Of a stretch of 64,000 nt of DNA, positions 11,055 to 21,300 are shown piece after piece. This stretch comes from Thiomicrorhabdus sp. (GTDB taxonomy: Bacteria; Pseudomonadota; Gammaproteobacteria; Thiomicrospirales; Thiomicrospiraceae). The position numbers and the translations under genes were made by a program. The notes under the pieces are model-generated. The model was not told the origin of the DNA. It searched no databases and worked only from the letters and a program-made list of their open reading frames with translations. Each line of letters opens with the position of its first letter. The first letter of the stretch is position 1. Location: NCBI RefSeq assembly GCF_963662555.1, contig NZ_OY759719.1:434001-498000 (forward strand), read 5' to 3'.

Positions 11055-11870
11055 TTATACACTTGGCGTAAAAAATAGCATTTTAATTGCTAAAATTATT
11101 AAGAAAACGCCAAACATGCGTTTGAGTAGTTTGACAGGAAGTTGGTGCGAAAATTTAGCCCCAATAGGTGCAGTAAAGTAGCTTGCTAAAACAATACCAA
11201 AAAAGGCTGGCCAATAGATATAGCCAGTAGCATAAGCGGGTAAATTCTCAGCATCTAACCCGGCAAAAAGATAACCAATGGTGCCAGCAATGGCAACCGG
11301 TAGGCTAACGGCGGTAGAGGTTGCAATCGCCTTGTGCATAGAGATATTGTTCCAAGTTAAATATGGCGTGGTTAAGGTACCACCGCCTATACCTATTAAT
11401 GACGAAAATCCACCAATGGCAGTACCTGCAACCGTATTTCCTACCAGGCCTGGTAATTGTCTAGTTGGGCTAGTTTTTAGTGCCAACAACATATTGATGG
11501 CAATTAGTATCTCTAAAATCCCAAAGATTTTACCTAAAAGATCAGAGCTCACAAATTGAGAACTCCAGCCGCCTAAAAAGGCACCAAATAAAGTACCTGC
11601 GGCTAATAGTTTAAAAGCATCCCATTGAACGGCACCATGACCATGATGTGCTTTTACAGAAGAGAAAGAGGTAACCACAATGGTTGCCAGTGAAGTACCT
11701 ATGGCTAAATGAACAACCTCAGGCACATTTAAAAAATAGATAAAAGCCGTACTTAATACCGGCACAATCAGTAAGCCACCGCCTATGCCTAATAAACCCG
11801 CCGCAAAACCTACAATTGCTCCTGTTACCAAATAGGTGGTTATTTCAATAAGTATATTGACATCAAGCAT
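11055..11870 (-). CDS. TauE/SafE (TSUP) family sulfite/sulfonate exporter-like protein
   Basis: A 271-residue membrane protein with seven to eight hydrophobic segments and the two glycine-rich repeats of the family: VGFAAGLLGIGGGLLIVP near 18-36 and GGFSSLIGIGGGTLTTPYL near 153-171. Members export sulfite, sulfoacetate or other small anions; substrate cannot be assigned here, though a sulfur-oxidising host would make sulfur anions reasonable. It lies between the DnaA boxes and a divergent YqaA-type gene, a place where rpmH often sits. One TACCAGGCCTGGTA copy is inside the gene, encoding L-P-G-L-V. Confidence 0.9.
   Translation of the reverse strand: MLDVNILIEITTYLVTGAIVGFAAGLLGIGGGLLIVPVLSTAFIYFLNVPEVVHLAIGTSLATIVVTSFSSVKAHHGHGAVQWDAFKLLAAGTLFGAFLGGWSSQFVSSDLLGKIFGILEILIAINMLLALKTSPTRQLPGLVGNTVAGTAIGGFSSLIGIGGGTLTTPYLTWNNISMHKAIATSTAVSLPVAIAGTIGYLFAGLDAENLPAYATGYIYWPAFFGIVLASYFTAPIGAKFSHQLPVKLLKRMFGVFLIILAIKMLFFTPSV
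11442..11455. repeat. Iterated palindrome copy, exact
   Basis: TACCAGGCCTGGTA inside the TSUP coding sequence, read there as L-P-G-L-V-G in a loop between membrane segments. Confidence 0.95.
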
Positions 11871-11929
11871 AGCAATTTGGCCTTAGTTTAGATTTGTGTT
11901 TATTGAGTGTTAAATTGAATTTGAATTTT

Positions 11930-11943
11930 TACCAGGCCTGGTA
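11930..11943. repeat. Iterated palindrome copy, exact
   Basis: TACCAGGCCTGGTA between the divergent TSUP and YqaA-type genes, followed by a second AGGCC. Confidence 0.95.
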
Positions 11944-12052
11944 GGCCTTTATTTATTCTATTTTATGTCTAATGAGTTATGTGAATTTTTGAGTAATCAT
12001 GAAGTTTGAATATACTGTATCAATTGGTTTATAAAAGATTGTAATGAGATAA

Positions 12053-12496
12053 ATGGAATATTTTTTAGAGTTTGGTTACTTAGGACTTTTTATGGTTGCG
12101 TTTTTAGCAGCAACCATTTTACCCATTGGTTCTGAAGTTGTATTGGTGGGTCTTTTGCTAAATGGCTTTAATCCAGTTCTAGTGGTCACGGTGGCAACAA
12201 TCGGTAATGTAATGGGTTCGGTAGTCAATTATGTTATTGGTTATTTTGGCAGTGTTTTTGTTATTGAGCGTGTCTTAAAAATTAAGCCACAAAATTTTGA
12301 GCGGTCTAGAGAACGTTTTGAAAAATGGGGAAAATTCAGTTTATTACTAGCATGGGTACCCATCATTGGAGACCCTTTAACCGTAATAGCAGGAGTTCTG
12401 AGAATTAATCTCTGGTTATTTATATTGTTAGTGACTATTGGCAAACTGGGACGATATATTGTTGTGACCTATGGCACATTGAATATTGCTGGCTAG
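12053..12496 (+). CDS. YqaA/DedA-family small membrane protein
   Basis: A 147-residue protein with about four hydrophobic segments. The pattern ATILPIGSEVVLVGLL near the start, GNVMGSVVNYVIGYFG near 50-65 and FERSRERFEKWGKFSLLLAWVPIIGDPLTVIAG near 80-112 is that of the YqaA branch of the DedA/SNARE-associated family, thought to be membrane transporters, in DedA proper possibly of lipid carriers. The role of YqaA proteins is not established. It is flanked on both sides by copies of the TACCAGGCCTGGTA palindrome (11930 and 12528), which stand about 110 and 30 bp away. The ribosome site (GAG) is weak. Confidence 0.8.
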   Translation: MEYFLEFGYLGLFMVAFLAATILPIGSEVVLVGLLLNGFNPVLVVTVATIGNVMGSVVNYVIGYFGSVFVIERVLKIKPQNFERSRERFEKWGKFSLLLAWVPIIGDPLTVIAGVLRINLWLFILLVTIGKLGRYIVVTYGTLNIAG

Positions 12497-12527
12497 GTAC
12501 TAAAAATAGTTAGAATAAATATAAAAA

Positions 12528-12541
12528 TACCAGGCCTGGTA
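12528..12541. repeat. Iterated palindrome copy, exact
   Basis: TACCAGGCCTGGTA 31 bp after the YqaA-type stop codon, in the spacer before rpmH. Confidence 0.95.
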
Positions 12542-12658
12542 ACTTATTTTTTAATGGTTTAAGCACAACTGGTTGTAGTTAAATAGATTTTAAACACAAG
12601 CTGATTGATATTTATGTTTATTATCTTGATTTAGAATGATATTTATTTTGTAGAATTG

Positions 12659-12687
12659 TTGTTTTCTTGTTGATAACTCTATATAAT
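12659..12687 (+). promoter_or_regulatory. Sigma-70 promoter of rpmH-rnpA
   Basis: TTGTTT and a perfect TATAAT separated by 17 bp, ending 43 bp before the rpmH start. The spacer includes a partial DnaA-box-like TTGATAAC. Confidence 0.75.
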
Positions 12688-12730
12688 TCCCGTTTTTCCG
12701 AATCCGGAATAGAATTTTAAGGACAGTGAC

Positions 12731-12865
12731 ATGAAACGTACATTTCAACCAAGCGTAATCAAGCGTGCTCGTACTCACGGTTTCCGTGCTCGTATGGCGA
12801 CTAAAAATGGTCGTAAAGTAATCGCGGCTCGTCGTGCAAAAGGACGCAAACGCTTAACACCTTAA
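12731..12865 (+). CDS. rpmH: 50S ribosomal protein L34
   Basis: A complete 44-residue ORF starting [18 protein letters not shown] and ending KGRKRLTP, the near-invariant L34 sequence. It is highly basic and is a structural protein of the large ribosomal subunit. An AAGGA lies before the ATG, after a good promoter. It forms the conserved rpmH-rnpA-yidC cluster, here separated from dnaA by the TSUP and YqaA-type genes. Confidence 0.98.
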   Translation: MKRTFQPSVIKRARTHGFRARMATKNGRKVIAARRAKGRKRLTP

Positions 12866-12920
12866 GCGATTGAGTGTCGGGAGCCTTCCCATGCACGCAG
12901 AAAATCTTCTGGAGAAAGTA

Positions 12921-13346
12921 ATGAATTCTAATCAAGAGTTATCAACTTCTCCAGAGACCCCCACCTCTTCTAAACAAGCGAAAAATGACTTCCCTAAGTC
13001 TAATCGATTGTTATCTCCCAAATCTTATTCTCATGTATTTTCTCAAGCAGAACGCTTTGGCAATCGTAATTGGACATTTATTGTTCGACCCAATGATGAA
13101 AGCTATCCGCGCCTTGGATTAGCGATTGCAAAAAAACAGTTACAGCGTGCAGTTTGGCGAAATCGAGTAAAAAGAATTGCAAGAGAGGCATTTCGCTCAC
13201 ATAAGAAAGAGTTAAGTGGGTATGATATTGTCGTTTTAGGAAAAAAAGGCATGCAAGAGATTGATAACCAGACTCTGCATAATAGCTTTTTGCACCTAAT
13301 TCGAAAAATTAAAAAAAGTAACTTAAAAAATCGTCCTTCAGAATAA
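12921..13346 (+). CDS. rnpA: Ribonuclease P protein component
   Basis: Protein subunit of RNase P, which with the catalytic RNA trims the 5' ends of tRNAs. I chose the ATG at 12921 because GGAG stands 6 nt upstream; an in-frame ATG at 12891 and a TTG at 12870 are alternatives. The product is 141 residues with a low-complexity Ser/Thr-rich N-terminal extension of about 20, then FPKSNRLLSPKSY and the RNA-binding signature RNRVKRIAREAFR near 90-102. rpmH ends 55 bp upstream. The gene usually following rnpA, yidD, is absent and yidC follows at once. Confidence 0.96.
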   Translation: MNSNQELSTSPETPTSSKQAKNDFPKSNRLLSPKSYSHVFSQAERFGNRNWTFIVRPNDESYPRLGLAIAKKQLQRAVWRNRVKRIAREAFRSHKKELSGYDIVVLGKKGMQEIDNQTLHNSFLHLIRKIKKSNLKNRPSE

Positions 13347-13391
13347 CCCAATAATGGGATTCTAATTAGAGATTCACAAAGAGTATCACAC

Positions 13392-15071
13392 ATGAATATG
13401 AGATCAATTTGGTGGTTAGCGTTAGCCTTTACGTTAACTTGGATTTGGCTTCAATGGAGCCAGTTTACAGCCCATAAAACTCAGCAAACTTTAGAAACCA
13501 GTACTGCTCAAGAAGTACCTGTTGCAAGCATGAATGCGGTTCCTTCGGCAGGCCAGTCGGCATCTGATGTACCTGGTGCTCATACGGGTGGCGTGCAAAA
13601 CAGTGAAGTACCTGTTACTCAAAACGGTATTGCTCAAGGCCAGCGAATTCATGTTAAAACCGATACTTTAGATTTAGTTATAGACACAGCGGGTGGTGAC
13701 ATTCGTGATGCTGATCTTTTACAGTATGGTGCGAGTGATGATCACTCTAAACCGTTTCAGTTATTGTCTGATTCAGGGTCTTTAATTTACTTTACTCAAA
13801 ATGGTTTAGCGACTCAGCCGCAAGCTAAATTACCGGCACCTACTCACAAGAGCGTTTACCAAACTGCTCAGACTAATTATGTGATGAGTGGTGATACATT
13901 GAGTGTGCCATTAACTTGGTCTCAAGACGGTATTAAAGTAACGAAAACCTACACATTTACCAAAGGTAAGTATGTAGTCGGTGTCAGTTATAAAGTAGAA
14001 AACACCACTCAAGAGACTTGGTCTGGTAGTTTATATTCTCAAATTGTGCGTAATCAATTTAACGCTGATGCCAGTATGATGATTCACTCATATACTGGAC
14101 CAGTATTGTACGATGGTAATGCTGAAGACAAATATGTTAAGCATTCATTCTCAGATCTAAACACTCAAGCCATTTCTGGACGTAATGTCACAGGTGGTTG
14201 GGCGGCAATGATCCAACACTATTTCTTAACGGCAATCATTCCTAACCAAACGGCACAAAACAGCTATTACGCTAAGCCATTAGGGAATGATCGTTATGCA
14301 GTGGGTGTGATTGAACCATTAGTAACTGTTGCTCCTGGTCAGTCGCAAGAATTGACTTCAAAACTTTACATCGGGCCAGAGTCTCAAGATAAATTGGCGG
14401 CAATTGCTCCAGGTTTAGAGTTAACCATTGACTATGGTATTTTGACCTTTATTGCCGAACCTATTTTCTGGTTACTAGAAAAAATTCACGGTGTAGTTGG
14501 TAACTGGGGTGTAGCAATCATTTTGTTAACTCTACTTATTAAAATCTTGTTCTATAAATTATCAGAAACCAGTTACCGTTCTATGGCAAGAATGAAAAAA
14601 TTCCAGCCTAAGCTAAAACAGCTTAAAGAGAACTATGGTGATGACAAAGCTGTCTTCCAACAGAAGATGATGAAGCTTTATAAAGAAGAGAAAATTAACC
14701 CGCTTGGTGGTTGTTTACCTATCTTTATCCAGATGCCGGTATTTATTGCACTTTATTGGGTACTTTTATATTCGGTAGAGATGCGTCAAGCACCGTTTAT
14801 GTTATGGATTCAAGATTTATCGGCACAAGATCCTTATTACATCCTGCCTGTAATTATGGGTATTACGATGTTCATTCAGCAGAAATTGAACCCTTCTGCA
14901 ATGATGGATGAAATGCAACAAAAAGTAATGAAGTTGTTGCCATTTATCTTCACCGTTTTCTTCTTATTCTTCCCAGCTGGTTTAGTACTTTACTGGGTAG
15001 TAAACAACATTCTTTCGGTTACACAGCAGTGGTATATCACGCGTAAAATTGAAGCTGGCGAAGAGAAATAG
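13392..15071 (+). CDS. yidC: Membrane protein insertase YidC
   Basis: Inner-membrane insertase that works alone or with SecYEG. It is 559 residues (E. coli 548). An N-terminal anchor (WWLALAFTLTWIWLQW, near 6-21) leads to a large periplasmic domain of about 330 residues, then the conserved C-terminal core with five helices, including NWGVAIILLTLLIKILFY, the INPLGGCLPIFIQMPVFIALY stretch (begins near 437) and LYWVVNNILSVTQQW close to the end. It sits in the rnpA-yidC-mnmE cluster and is followed after 10 bp by a small unknown gene, probably in the same transcript. Confidence 0.97.
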   Translation: MNMRSIWWLALAFTLTWIWLQWSQFTAHKTQQTLETSTAQEVPVASMNAVPSAGQSASDVPGAHTGGVQNSEVPVTQNGIAQGQRIHVKTDTLDLVIDTAGGDIRDADLLQYGASDDHSKPFQLLSDSGSLIYFTQNGLATQPQAKLPAPTHKSVYQTAQTNYVMSGDTLSVPLTWSQDGIKVTKTYTFTKGKYVVGVSYKVENTTQETWSGSLYSQIVRNQFNADASMMIHSYTGPVLYDGNAEDKYVKHSFSDLNTQAISGRNVTGGWAAMIQHYFLTAIIPNQTAQNSYYAKPLGNDRYAVGVIEPLVTVAPGQSQELTSKLYIGPESQDKLAAIAPGLELTIDYGILTFIAEPIFWLLEKIHGVVGNWGVAIILLTLLIKILFYKLSETSYRSMARMKKFQPKLKQLKENYGDDKAVFQQKMMKLYKEEKINPLGGCLPIFIQMPVFIALYWVLLYSVEMRQAPFMLWIQDLSAQDPYYILPVIMGITMFIQQKLNPSAMMDEMQQKVMKLLPFIFTVFFLFFPAGLVLYWVVNNILSVTQQWYITRKIEAGEEK

Positions 15072-15081
15072 AGAGGTTAGC

Positions 15082-15414
15082 ATGCATTTAACATATCAAA
15101 AACTGGGTACAGACCACCCAATGTATGGCAAAGTAGAATCATTGGTTGCAGATGGCACTAAGCCAATTTGTTACAAAACCAAAGACGGTTATATGCCTTT
15201 AGAAGAAGGTACGGCACCAGCCGTTACCGCGGATTCTAACGAAACGGCTAATGTGGAAACTAAGCCACTTTATGTTTTATCATTTAAAGTGAATGGTGAA
15301 GCTGAAGAGATGAGTTTTACCTCTAAGAAAAAGCTTGATAAAACCATCACACTTTACTCTGAAAAAGAGTTTATTACGGACTTAAACACCACAACCTACA
15401 ACATTGTGGCGTAA
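15082..15414 (+). CDS. Unknown 110-residue cytosolic protein
   Basis: I do not recognise this gene. The ATG at 15082 has GAGAGG 6-7 nt upstream, and the next gene upstream is yidC, 10 bp away, so co-transcription is likely. The product, MHLTYQKLGTDHPMYG..., has no membrane segment or signal peptide and few charged clusters. Its N-terminal half has short polar stretches and its C-terminal half (LYVLSFKVNGEAEEMSFTSK) looks beta-rich. A strong terminator follows, so yidC plus this gene end as a unit before mnmE. Its position suggests a link to the insertase, but that is a guess. Confidence 0.75.
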   Translation: MHLTYQKLGTDHPMYGKVESLVADGTKPICYKTKDGYMPLEEGTAPAVTADSNETANVETKPLYVLSFKVNGEAEEMSFTSKKKLDKTITLYSEKEFITDLNTTTYNIVA

Positions 15415-15455
15415 CTTGAGTTTAAAGCCAAAGCTGAAAACTGAACAAGTCATTC

Positions 15456-15477
15456 AAACGCCCTTTATTGGGCGTTT
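15456..15477 (+). terminator. Rho-independent terminator before mnmE
   Basis: Stem AAACGCCC / GGGCGTTT with a TTTATT loop and a T-run. It ends the rpmH-rnpA-yidC-unknown unit. Confidence 0.88.
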
Positions 15478-15523
15478 TTTGTTTTGATGATTTAAGACAT
15501 TTGCACATTTGATTGGATAGATT

Positions 15524-16885
15524 ATGGAATTTGACAATATAGATACCATTGCCGCTGTAGCCACAGCACCTGGCCGAGGCGGCGTAGGTATTGTGCGTGT
15601 ATCTGGTAAAAAGGCGGCTGAAATTGCCCAAGCGGTTTTAGGTAAATTACCTAAACCTCGCTATGCACATTACGGGGCATTTTATGCAGAAGATGGTTCG
15701 GTTTTAGACCAAGGTATTGCTTTGTATTTTCCTAATCCTCATTCATTTACGGGTGAAGATGTATTAGAGCTGCAAGGACATGGTGGCCCAGTTGTTTTGC
15801 AATGGCTTTTGGCACGTGTAGTAGAGTTAGGTGCAAGGCTGGCTGAGCCAGGCGAGTTTTCAAAACAAGCGTTTATGAACGATAAACTCGATTTAGCCCA
15901 GGCTGAAGCCATAGCCGATTTAATTGAAGCCTCATCTGACCAAGCCGCTAAATCTGCATTACGTTCACTGCAAGGTGATTTTTCTCGTGAAGTGAATACC
16001 TTGGTTGAAGAACTGACTCAGTTACGAATCTATGTTGAAGCCGCAATTGATTTTCCGGAAGAAGAGATTGATTTTTTATCAGACGGTAAAGTCGCAGGTC
16101 AGTTACAGCATATTCTGGATCGTTTACATGCTGTGTTTGCTTCTGCCAAACAAGGTGCGTTATTGCGTGAAGGGATGTCGGTAGTCATTTTAGGCCGTCC
16201 AAATGCAGGTAAATCGAGTTTATTAAATGCGTTGTCGGGCAAAGAAAGTGCAATTGTGACCGATATTGCCGGTACTACTCGAGATATTGTTAAAGAAGAG
16301 ATTAATATCGATGGCATGCCTTTGCATATTTTAGATACCGCTGGGGTTCGTGTGGCAACCGATCAAGTAGAGCAAATTGGAATCGAACGAGCTTGGCAAG
16401 CCTTAGACAGTGCGGATCGAGTTTTGGTTATGCTCCAAGCAGGCGAAGCCATTCATGCAGAAGACCAAATTATTTTAGATAAGCTACCCGAGCATATTCC
16501 TGTCACTTTGGTTAGAAATAAAATTGATTTAATTAATCACCAGCCAATGGTTGAAGTTGAAGAACAAACCGGTAGAACAGTGATTTGGTTATCAGCAAAA
16601 CACAAGTTGGGTTTGGATGCGCTACAAGAACACCTGAAGACTGAGATGGGTTATGCACAAACGGAAGAGGGGGTATTTATGGCCAGAAAACGCCATTTAG
16701 ATGCCTTGCAAACCGCTCTTGATTGGACGCTAAATGGTCAACATCAATTAGAAAACTTTGCTGCTGGCGAATTATTGGCAGAAGACTTACGCCTTGCTCA
16801 AGAAGCCTTGTCGGAAATTACCGGGCGATTCACCTCAGATGATTTGCTGGGTAGAATCTTTACCTCATTTTGTATTGGTAAATAA
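15524..16885 (+). CDS. mnmE: tRNA modification GTPase MnmE
   Basis: With MnmG (encoded at 33787) it makes the 5-carboxymethylaminomethyl group on wobble U34 of certain tRNAs. The 453 residues comprise the folate-binding N-domain ([21 protein letters not shown]), a helical domain interrupted by the G domain with GRPNAGKSS from about residue 224, [14 protein letters not shown] near 270 and NKID, and the C-terminal FCIGK with the conserved cysteine at 450. It has its own leader downstream of a terminator. The gene lies 17 kb from mnmG. Confidence 0.98.
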   Translation: MEFDNIDTIAAVATAPGRGGVGIVRVSGKKAAEIAQAVLGKLPKPRYAHYGAFYAEDGSVLDQGIALYFPNPHSFTGEDVLELQGHGGPVVLQWLLARVVELGARLAEPGEFSKQAFMNDKLDLAQAEAIADLIEASSDQAAKSALRSLQGDFSREVNTLVEELTQLRIYVEAAIDFPEEEIDFLSDGKVAGQLQHILDRLHAVFASAKQGALLREGMSVVILGRPNAGKSSLLNALSGKESAIVTDIAGTTRDIVKEEINIDGMPLHILDTAGVRVATDQVEQIGIERAWQALDSADRVLVMLQAGEAIHAEDQIILDKLPEHIPVTLVRNKIDLINHQPMVEVEEQTGRTVIWLSAKHKLGLDALQEHLKTEMGYAQTEEGVFMARKRHLDALQTALDWTLNGQHQLENFAAGELLAEDLRLAQEALSEITGRFTSDDLLGRIFTSFCIGK

Positions 16886-17181
16886 CGTATTTATTGAATG
16901 AGTTTACGTCAATGGATTTTGGGGTTTATAAAGTAGATACGCGTTTACGGTTAACGAAAGCCTTAACGGTTGAGAAAGCCAATGAGAATTTGGCTAAAAT
17001 ACGATATATGATTGGCAATTATGCAGGCCTGGGTTGTTTGATATCATCACAACAGCAAAATTAGATTAATTCTTTTCAAAATTCTAAGGCCTGGTAGCTT
17101 TATCTAATATGAGCTAAAGTAAGTCTACTTATTCATTTTTAATACACATTAAACAATGACCATTCAATGTGGGAGAGCATA
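16886..17181. other. Intergenic region with decayed palindrome copies
   Basis: A 296-bp spacer between mnmE and the efflux adaptor gene. It holds two degenerate forms of the iterated palindrome: GCAGGCCTGGG at about 17024 and AAGGCCTGGTA at 17086-17096 (11 of 14). No gene or clear terminator is seen. Confidence 0.55.
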
Positions 17182-18300
17182 ATGTCATTAGCTTCAGCAA
17201 AGTCAGCAACAAAAATTACAGTGGGTAAATTAGCTTTAGGGCTATTAGTCACTGGCTTTGTAACGGGTTTATTAAGTGGTTGTAATAATGAAGCTCAACA
17301 ACCTGATAAAGTAGTTCCTGTTGTTAAAACCATTAATATTGATTCTGCCTCTACCCAACCGACTTGGTCTCTAGTAGGCACAGTCTCTGCACGCTATCAA
17401 TCCAATTTAGCCTTTAGAGTAAGTGGCAAGATAGAACAACGCCTTGTGAATGTTGGCGATATGGTAAAAGCAGGTCAGGTGCTATATAAACTAGACCCTA
17501 CTGACTATCAATTAGCCGTTAATGTTGCTGTGGCCAATGTAAACTCAACTGAATCTGAAATTAATAATGCTCAAACCGAATTAGCACGCTACCAAAGTCT
17601 GTTAAAACGTAACCTTATTTCACAGCAAGTCATTGATCAGGCACAAACCCAGTTAACGGTTTTACAAGAACGATTAAAAGCACAAAAATTACAAGAAAAA
17701 CAAGCCAGAAATCAGTTGCAATACACGGAGATAAAATCACCAGGCCAGGGTAAGATTTTGGCAGTGATGGCTGAAGAGGATGAAGTTGTTGGCACAGGCC
17801 AAGCAGTTGCCTCTTTAGCCTTGAATGGTTCAAGAGAAGTCACTGTTTCTATTCCTGAAAACCGCCTACCAGGCCTGCCAAAAATAGCTCAAGCTCATAT
17901 TTATGGTGTGAATCATAGCTATCCCGTTAAGTTGCGTGAGATCTCTGGCCAAGCCGACCCCGCTAGCCGAACTTGGAAAGCCAACTATGCCTTTGAATTA
18001 AGTGGCAAGACATCACAAAAAGAGCTTGATTCTCTTAACTTAGGACAAACAGCAAAACTGGTTTTTGCCAGCGACCACTCTTTAATCAAAGTACCTAATA
18101 CCGCACTGTATGAACAAGCTGATTTTGCCTCAATTTGGCAAGTTAAAGAGGGTAAAGTCCACCGTATTGAGGTCAAGGTTAAAAGCCTATCAGATCGTTG
18201 GGCTTGGGTTGAGGGAGATTTTTCTGATGTTAAAACAATTGTTGCATTAGGGGTTCATCTTCTTAATGAGGGTGAAGCAGTTAGGGAGTCTGCTGAATGA
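17182..18300 (+). CDS. RND efflux periplasmic adaptor lipoprotein
   Basis: Membrane-fusion protein linking an RND pump to an outer-membrane channel. The ATG at 17182 has GGGAG 6 nt upstream; a further in-frame ATG at 17167 has none. Of 372 residues, the first 34 form a lipoprotein signal with lipobox LSGC (Cys34). The barrel-sandwich segments flank a coiled-coil hairpin (about 115-185, ELARYQSLLKRNLISQQVIDQAQTQ). The gene overlaps the pump gene by ATGA, so translation is coupled. No outer-membrane factor is nearby. An ACCAGGCCAGGG and a TACCAGGCCTGCCA (17868-17881) inside the gene resemble the iterated palindrome. Confidence 0.92.
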   Translation: MSLASAKSATKITVGKLALGLLVTGFVTGLLSGCNNEAQQPDKVVPVVKTINIDSASTQPTWSLVGTVSARYQSNLAFRVSGKIEQRLVNVGDMVKAGQVLYKLDPTDYQLAVNVAVANVNSTESEINNAQTELARYQSLLKRNLISQQVIDQAQTQLTVLQERLKAQKLQEKQARNQLQYTEIKSPGQGKILAVMAEEDEVVGTGQAVASLALNGSREVTVSIPENRLPGLPKIAQAHIYGVNHSYPVKLREISGQADPASRTWKANYAFELSGKTSQKELDSLNLGQTAKLVFASDHSLIKVPNTALYEQADFASIWQVKEGKVHRIEVKVKSLSDRWAWVEGDFSDVKTIVALGVHLLNEGEAVRESAE

Positions 18301-21300
18301 ATCGTTTTAACGTTTCTGCTTATGCAGTCAAAGAGAGATCCTTAACCCTCTATTTTATTTTGATGGTCGCCATTGCTGGAGTTTATGCGTTTTTACATAT
18401 GGGCCGTGCAGAAGACCCAACCTTTAGTGTAAATACTATGGTGGTGTCTGCGGTTTGGCCAGGTGCCACCGCTTTAGAGATGCAAAATCAAGTCGCTGAC
18501 CCGCTTGAAAAACAGATAGAACAAGTTGAGCATTTTTACAAAGTAGAGACCAAGTCCCGGGCTGGTCGAGTGGACATGTTAATCAGCTTTGCAGAAGACA
18601 CGCCTCCAGGCATCTCAACCGAACTTTATTACCAGGTTCGTAAACGTCTGGGTGATGAATCTATTCATTTACCGGCAGGTGTGCAAGGTCCATTTTTTAA
18701 TGATGACTTTGATGATGTTTATTTCACTCTATACAGTTTTACAGCTAAAGGTTGGCCACAAGAAAAGTTAGTACAAGAAGCCGATAAAATGCAAATTGCC
18801 TTAGGGCAAGTTAAAGGCGTTAAAAAAGTTAATTTAATCGGCGAGCGTGATCAACGCATTTTTATTGATATCGATGAAGAGCGTGCCGCTCAACTAGGTT
18901 TAAGTTTAGCGTCATTAACGGCGGCCATTAATGGTCAATTATCGGTTACCGATTCCGGTTTTATAGAAACTCACGGGCCAAGACTATACTTAAGAACAGG
19001 CCAGGGATTAAGTTCCAAACAAGACGCGGTTGAACAAATAAGTCACCTACCCTTAATCATTGGTGGCAAGCAAGTCTTGGTACAAGATGTAGCAAAAGTT
19101 AGCCGTGGTTATGAATCACCACCAACGTATCTGGTGCGAGATAAAGGGCAAGATGCGGTTTTGCTTGGTGTGGTTATGGCTCCATCAACAGATGGTTTGG
19201 TATTAGAAGAAAACCTCAAAAAATTTGAAGAGCAATACAACAAAAATTTACCACTTGGCATTAAGGTAGATAAATTAACCAACCAGGCGGATGCAATTCA
19301 TCAAGCTGTTAGCACCTTTCAGTTGAAGTTTGTTACTGCTCTATTAGTGGTGTTAATGGTTAGTCTGATTGCATTGGGTATTAGGGCGGGTTTAATCGTT
19401 GCTTTGGCCGTACCTTTAACCTTAACCATGACTTTTTTGTTTATGTTTATTGATGGTCTTAATTTTGACCGTATAACCTTAGGGGCTCTAATTCTCTCGT
19501 TAGGATTATTGGTCGATGATGCCATTATTGCCATTGAAATGATGTTGGTAAAAATGGAAGAAGGCATGGATAAAGCTAAAGCGGCTGCCCATTCTTGGAC
19601 AGTAACTGCGGCTCCAATGTTAGTGGGTACTTTAGTCACCGTAGCAGGTTTTTTACCGATTGGTTTAGCCAACTCTCGTGTTGGGGAGTATGCAGGAAAT
19701 ATCTTCTGGGTACTTGGTATCTCTCTTATCGCCTCTTGGATTGTAGCGGTTTACTTTACGCCTTATTTAGGCGTAAAACTGTTACCAGCAAACCTTAAGC
19801 ATGATTCGCCTAAAAAAGACCCCTACGATACTCGTTTTTATCGTGCTTTAAGAGGGTTGATTACCTTTTGTGTTCGTAGAAAATTTTTAGTGGTTTTTGT
19901 TACTGTTGCGATTTTTGTATTAGCCGTGATTGGTATGAACAAATTGGTGGTAAAACAGTTCTTTCCAAGTTCAGACAGGCCTGAGTTGATGGTGGATATC
20001 TCTCTACCAGAAGGCACGGGAATTAATGTAACCAATGAAGTCACCAAAAAAGTAGAAGCGGTAATTAACCAGTTTGATGAAGTGAAGTCGTTATCTTCTT
20101 ATGTTGGTCGCGGTGCCCCACGCTTTTTCTTAGCATTAAATCCTGAATTGACTAATCCATCGTTTGCCAAAATTGTGGTGGTCACTCACGGTAAAGAGCA
20201 GCGTGAAGCTTTACAAGCTAAGTTACGCAAACTGGTTAATGAAGGAAAGTTCCCAGAGGCAAGAGTGCGCGTTCACCCACTTTTATTTGGGCCACCCGTT
20301 ACCTGGCCAGTAAGTTTTAGAGTGGTTGGGCCAGATCCAATAGAATTAAGAAAGATTGCTAACGATTTAAGAGAACTCATTGAAAAGCAGAGTTTTGCAG
20401 TTGATCCTCATCTTGAATGGGGTGCACGTGTGCCAACTCTTCATCTCGATATGAACAAGGTACGTTTAGCTCAGCTTGGCTTAACCAGTCAAGACGTGGC
20501 CGAGCAGTTAAAAGTGCAGTTACAAGGCATTTCTGTTGCTCAGGTTAGAGAAAATATTAGAACTATCAATGTGGTTATTCGCGCCAATAAAACCAAAAAA
20601 ATTGATGTATCTGAGTTAGGTAGCTTAATGATTAAAACGGCTAAGGGCACAACCTTACCTGTTGATCAACTTGGTAATATAGATATTCAGTATGAAGATC
20701 CGTTATTAGAACGTAGAAATAGAGAATTGTATTTATCGGTTAATAGCGAACTGATTCCAGGTATTCAGCCGCCAGTTGCCACTGGTATTATCCAACAACA
20801 GATGCAGCCAATTATGGATAAGTTACCGCTAGGTTATCGTATTGATGTCGGTGGTTCTGTTGAAGAATCTGCTAAGGCACAAGATTCCATTAAGGTATTA
20901 GTGCCACTAATGATCTTGGCTATGACATTGTTAATTATGTTATTGGTTAAATCATTTAGCACGATGTTTATGGTTTTGATCACCGCTCCTTTAGGTTTAA
21001 TAGGTGCAGTATTTGCCTTGGTGGTGTTTAATCAACCCTTTGGGTTTGTGGCGAATTTAGGTTTATTAGGTTTGGCTGGTATTTTGATGCGAAACACGCT
21101 TATTCTGACCGGACAAATTGATGAGCACCTTAAAGAAGGATATTCAAAGCAAGAGGCTGTTATTGATGCCACCGTTCGCCGCGCAAGACCCGTATTGTTA
21201 ACCGCAGTTGCAGCCATGTTGGCATTTATTCCACTGACTCATTCTACCTTTTGGGGACCAATGGCTTATGTGCTAATTGGCGGAATAGGTTTTGGAACCT

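Noticed and set aside
12590..12778. A 62-codon minus-strand frame across the rpmH promoter and start.
   Set aside because: It is antisense to the promoter and the L34 gene and has no ribosome site or family likeness.
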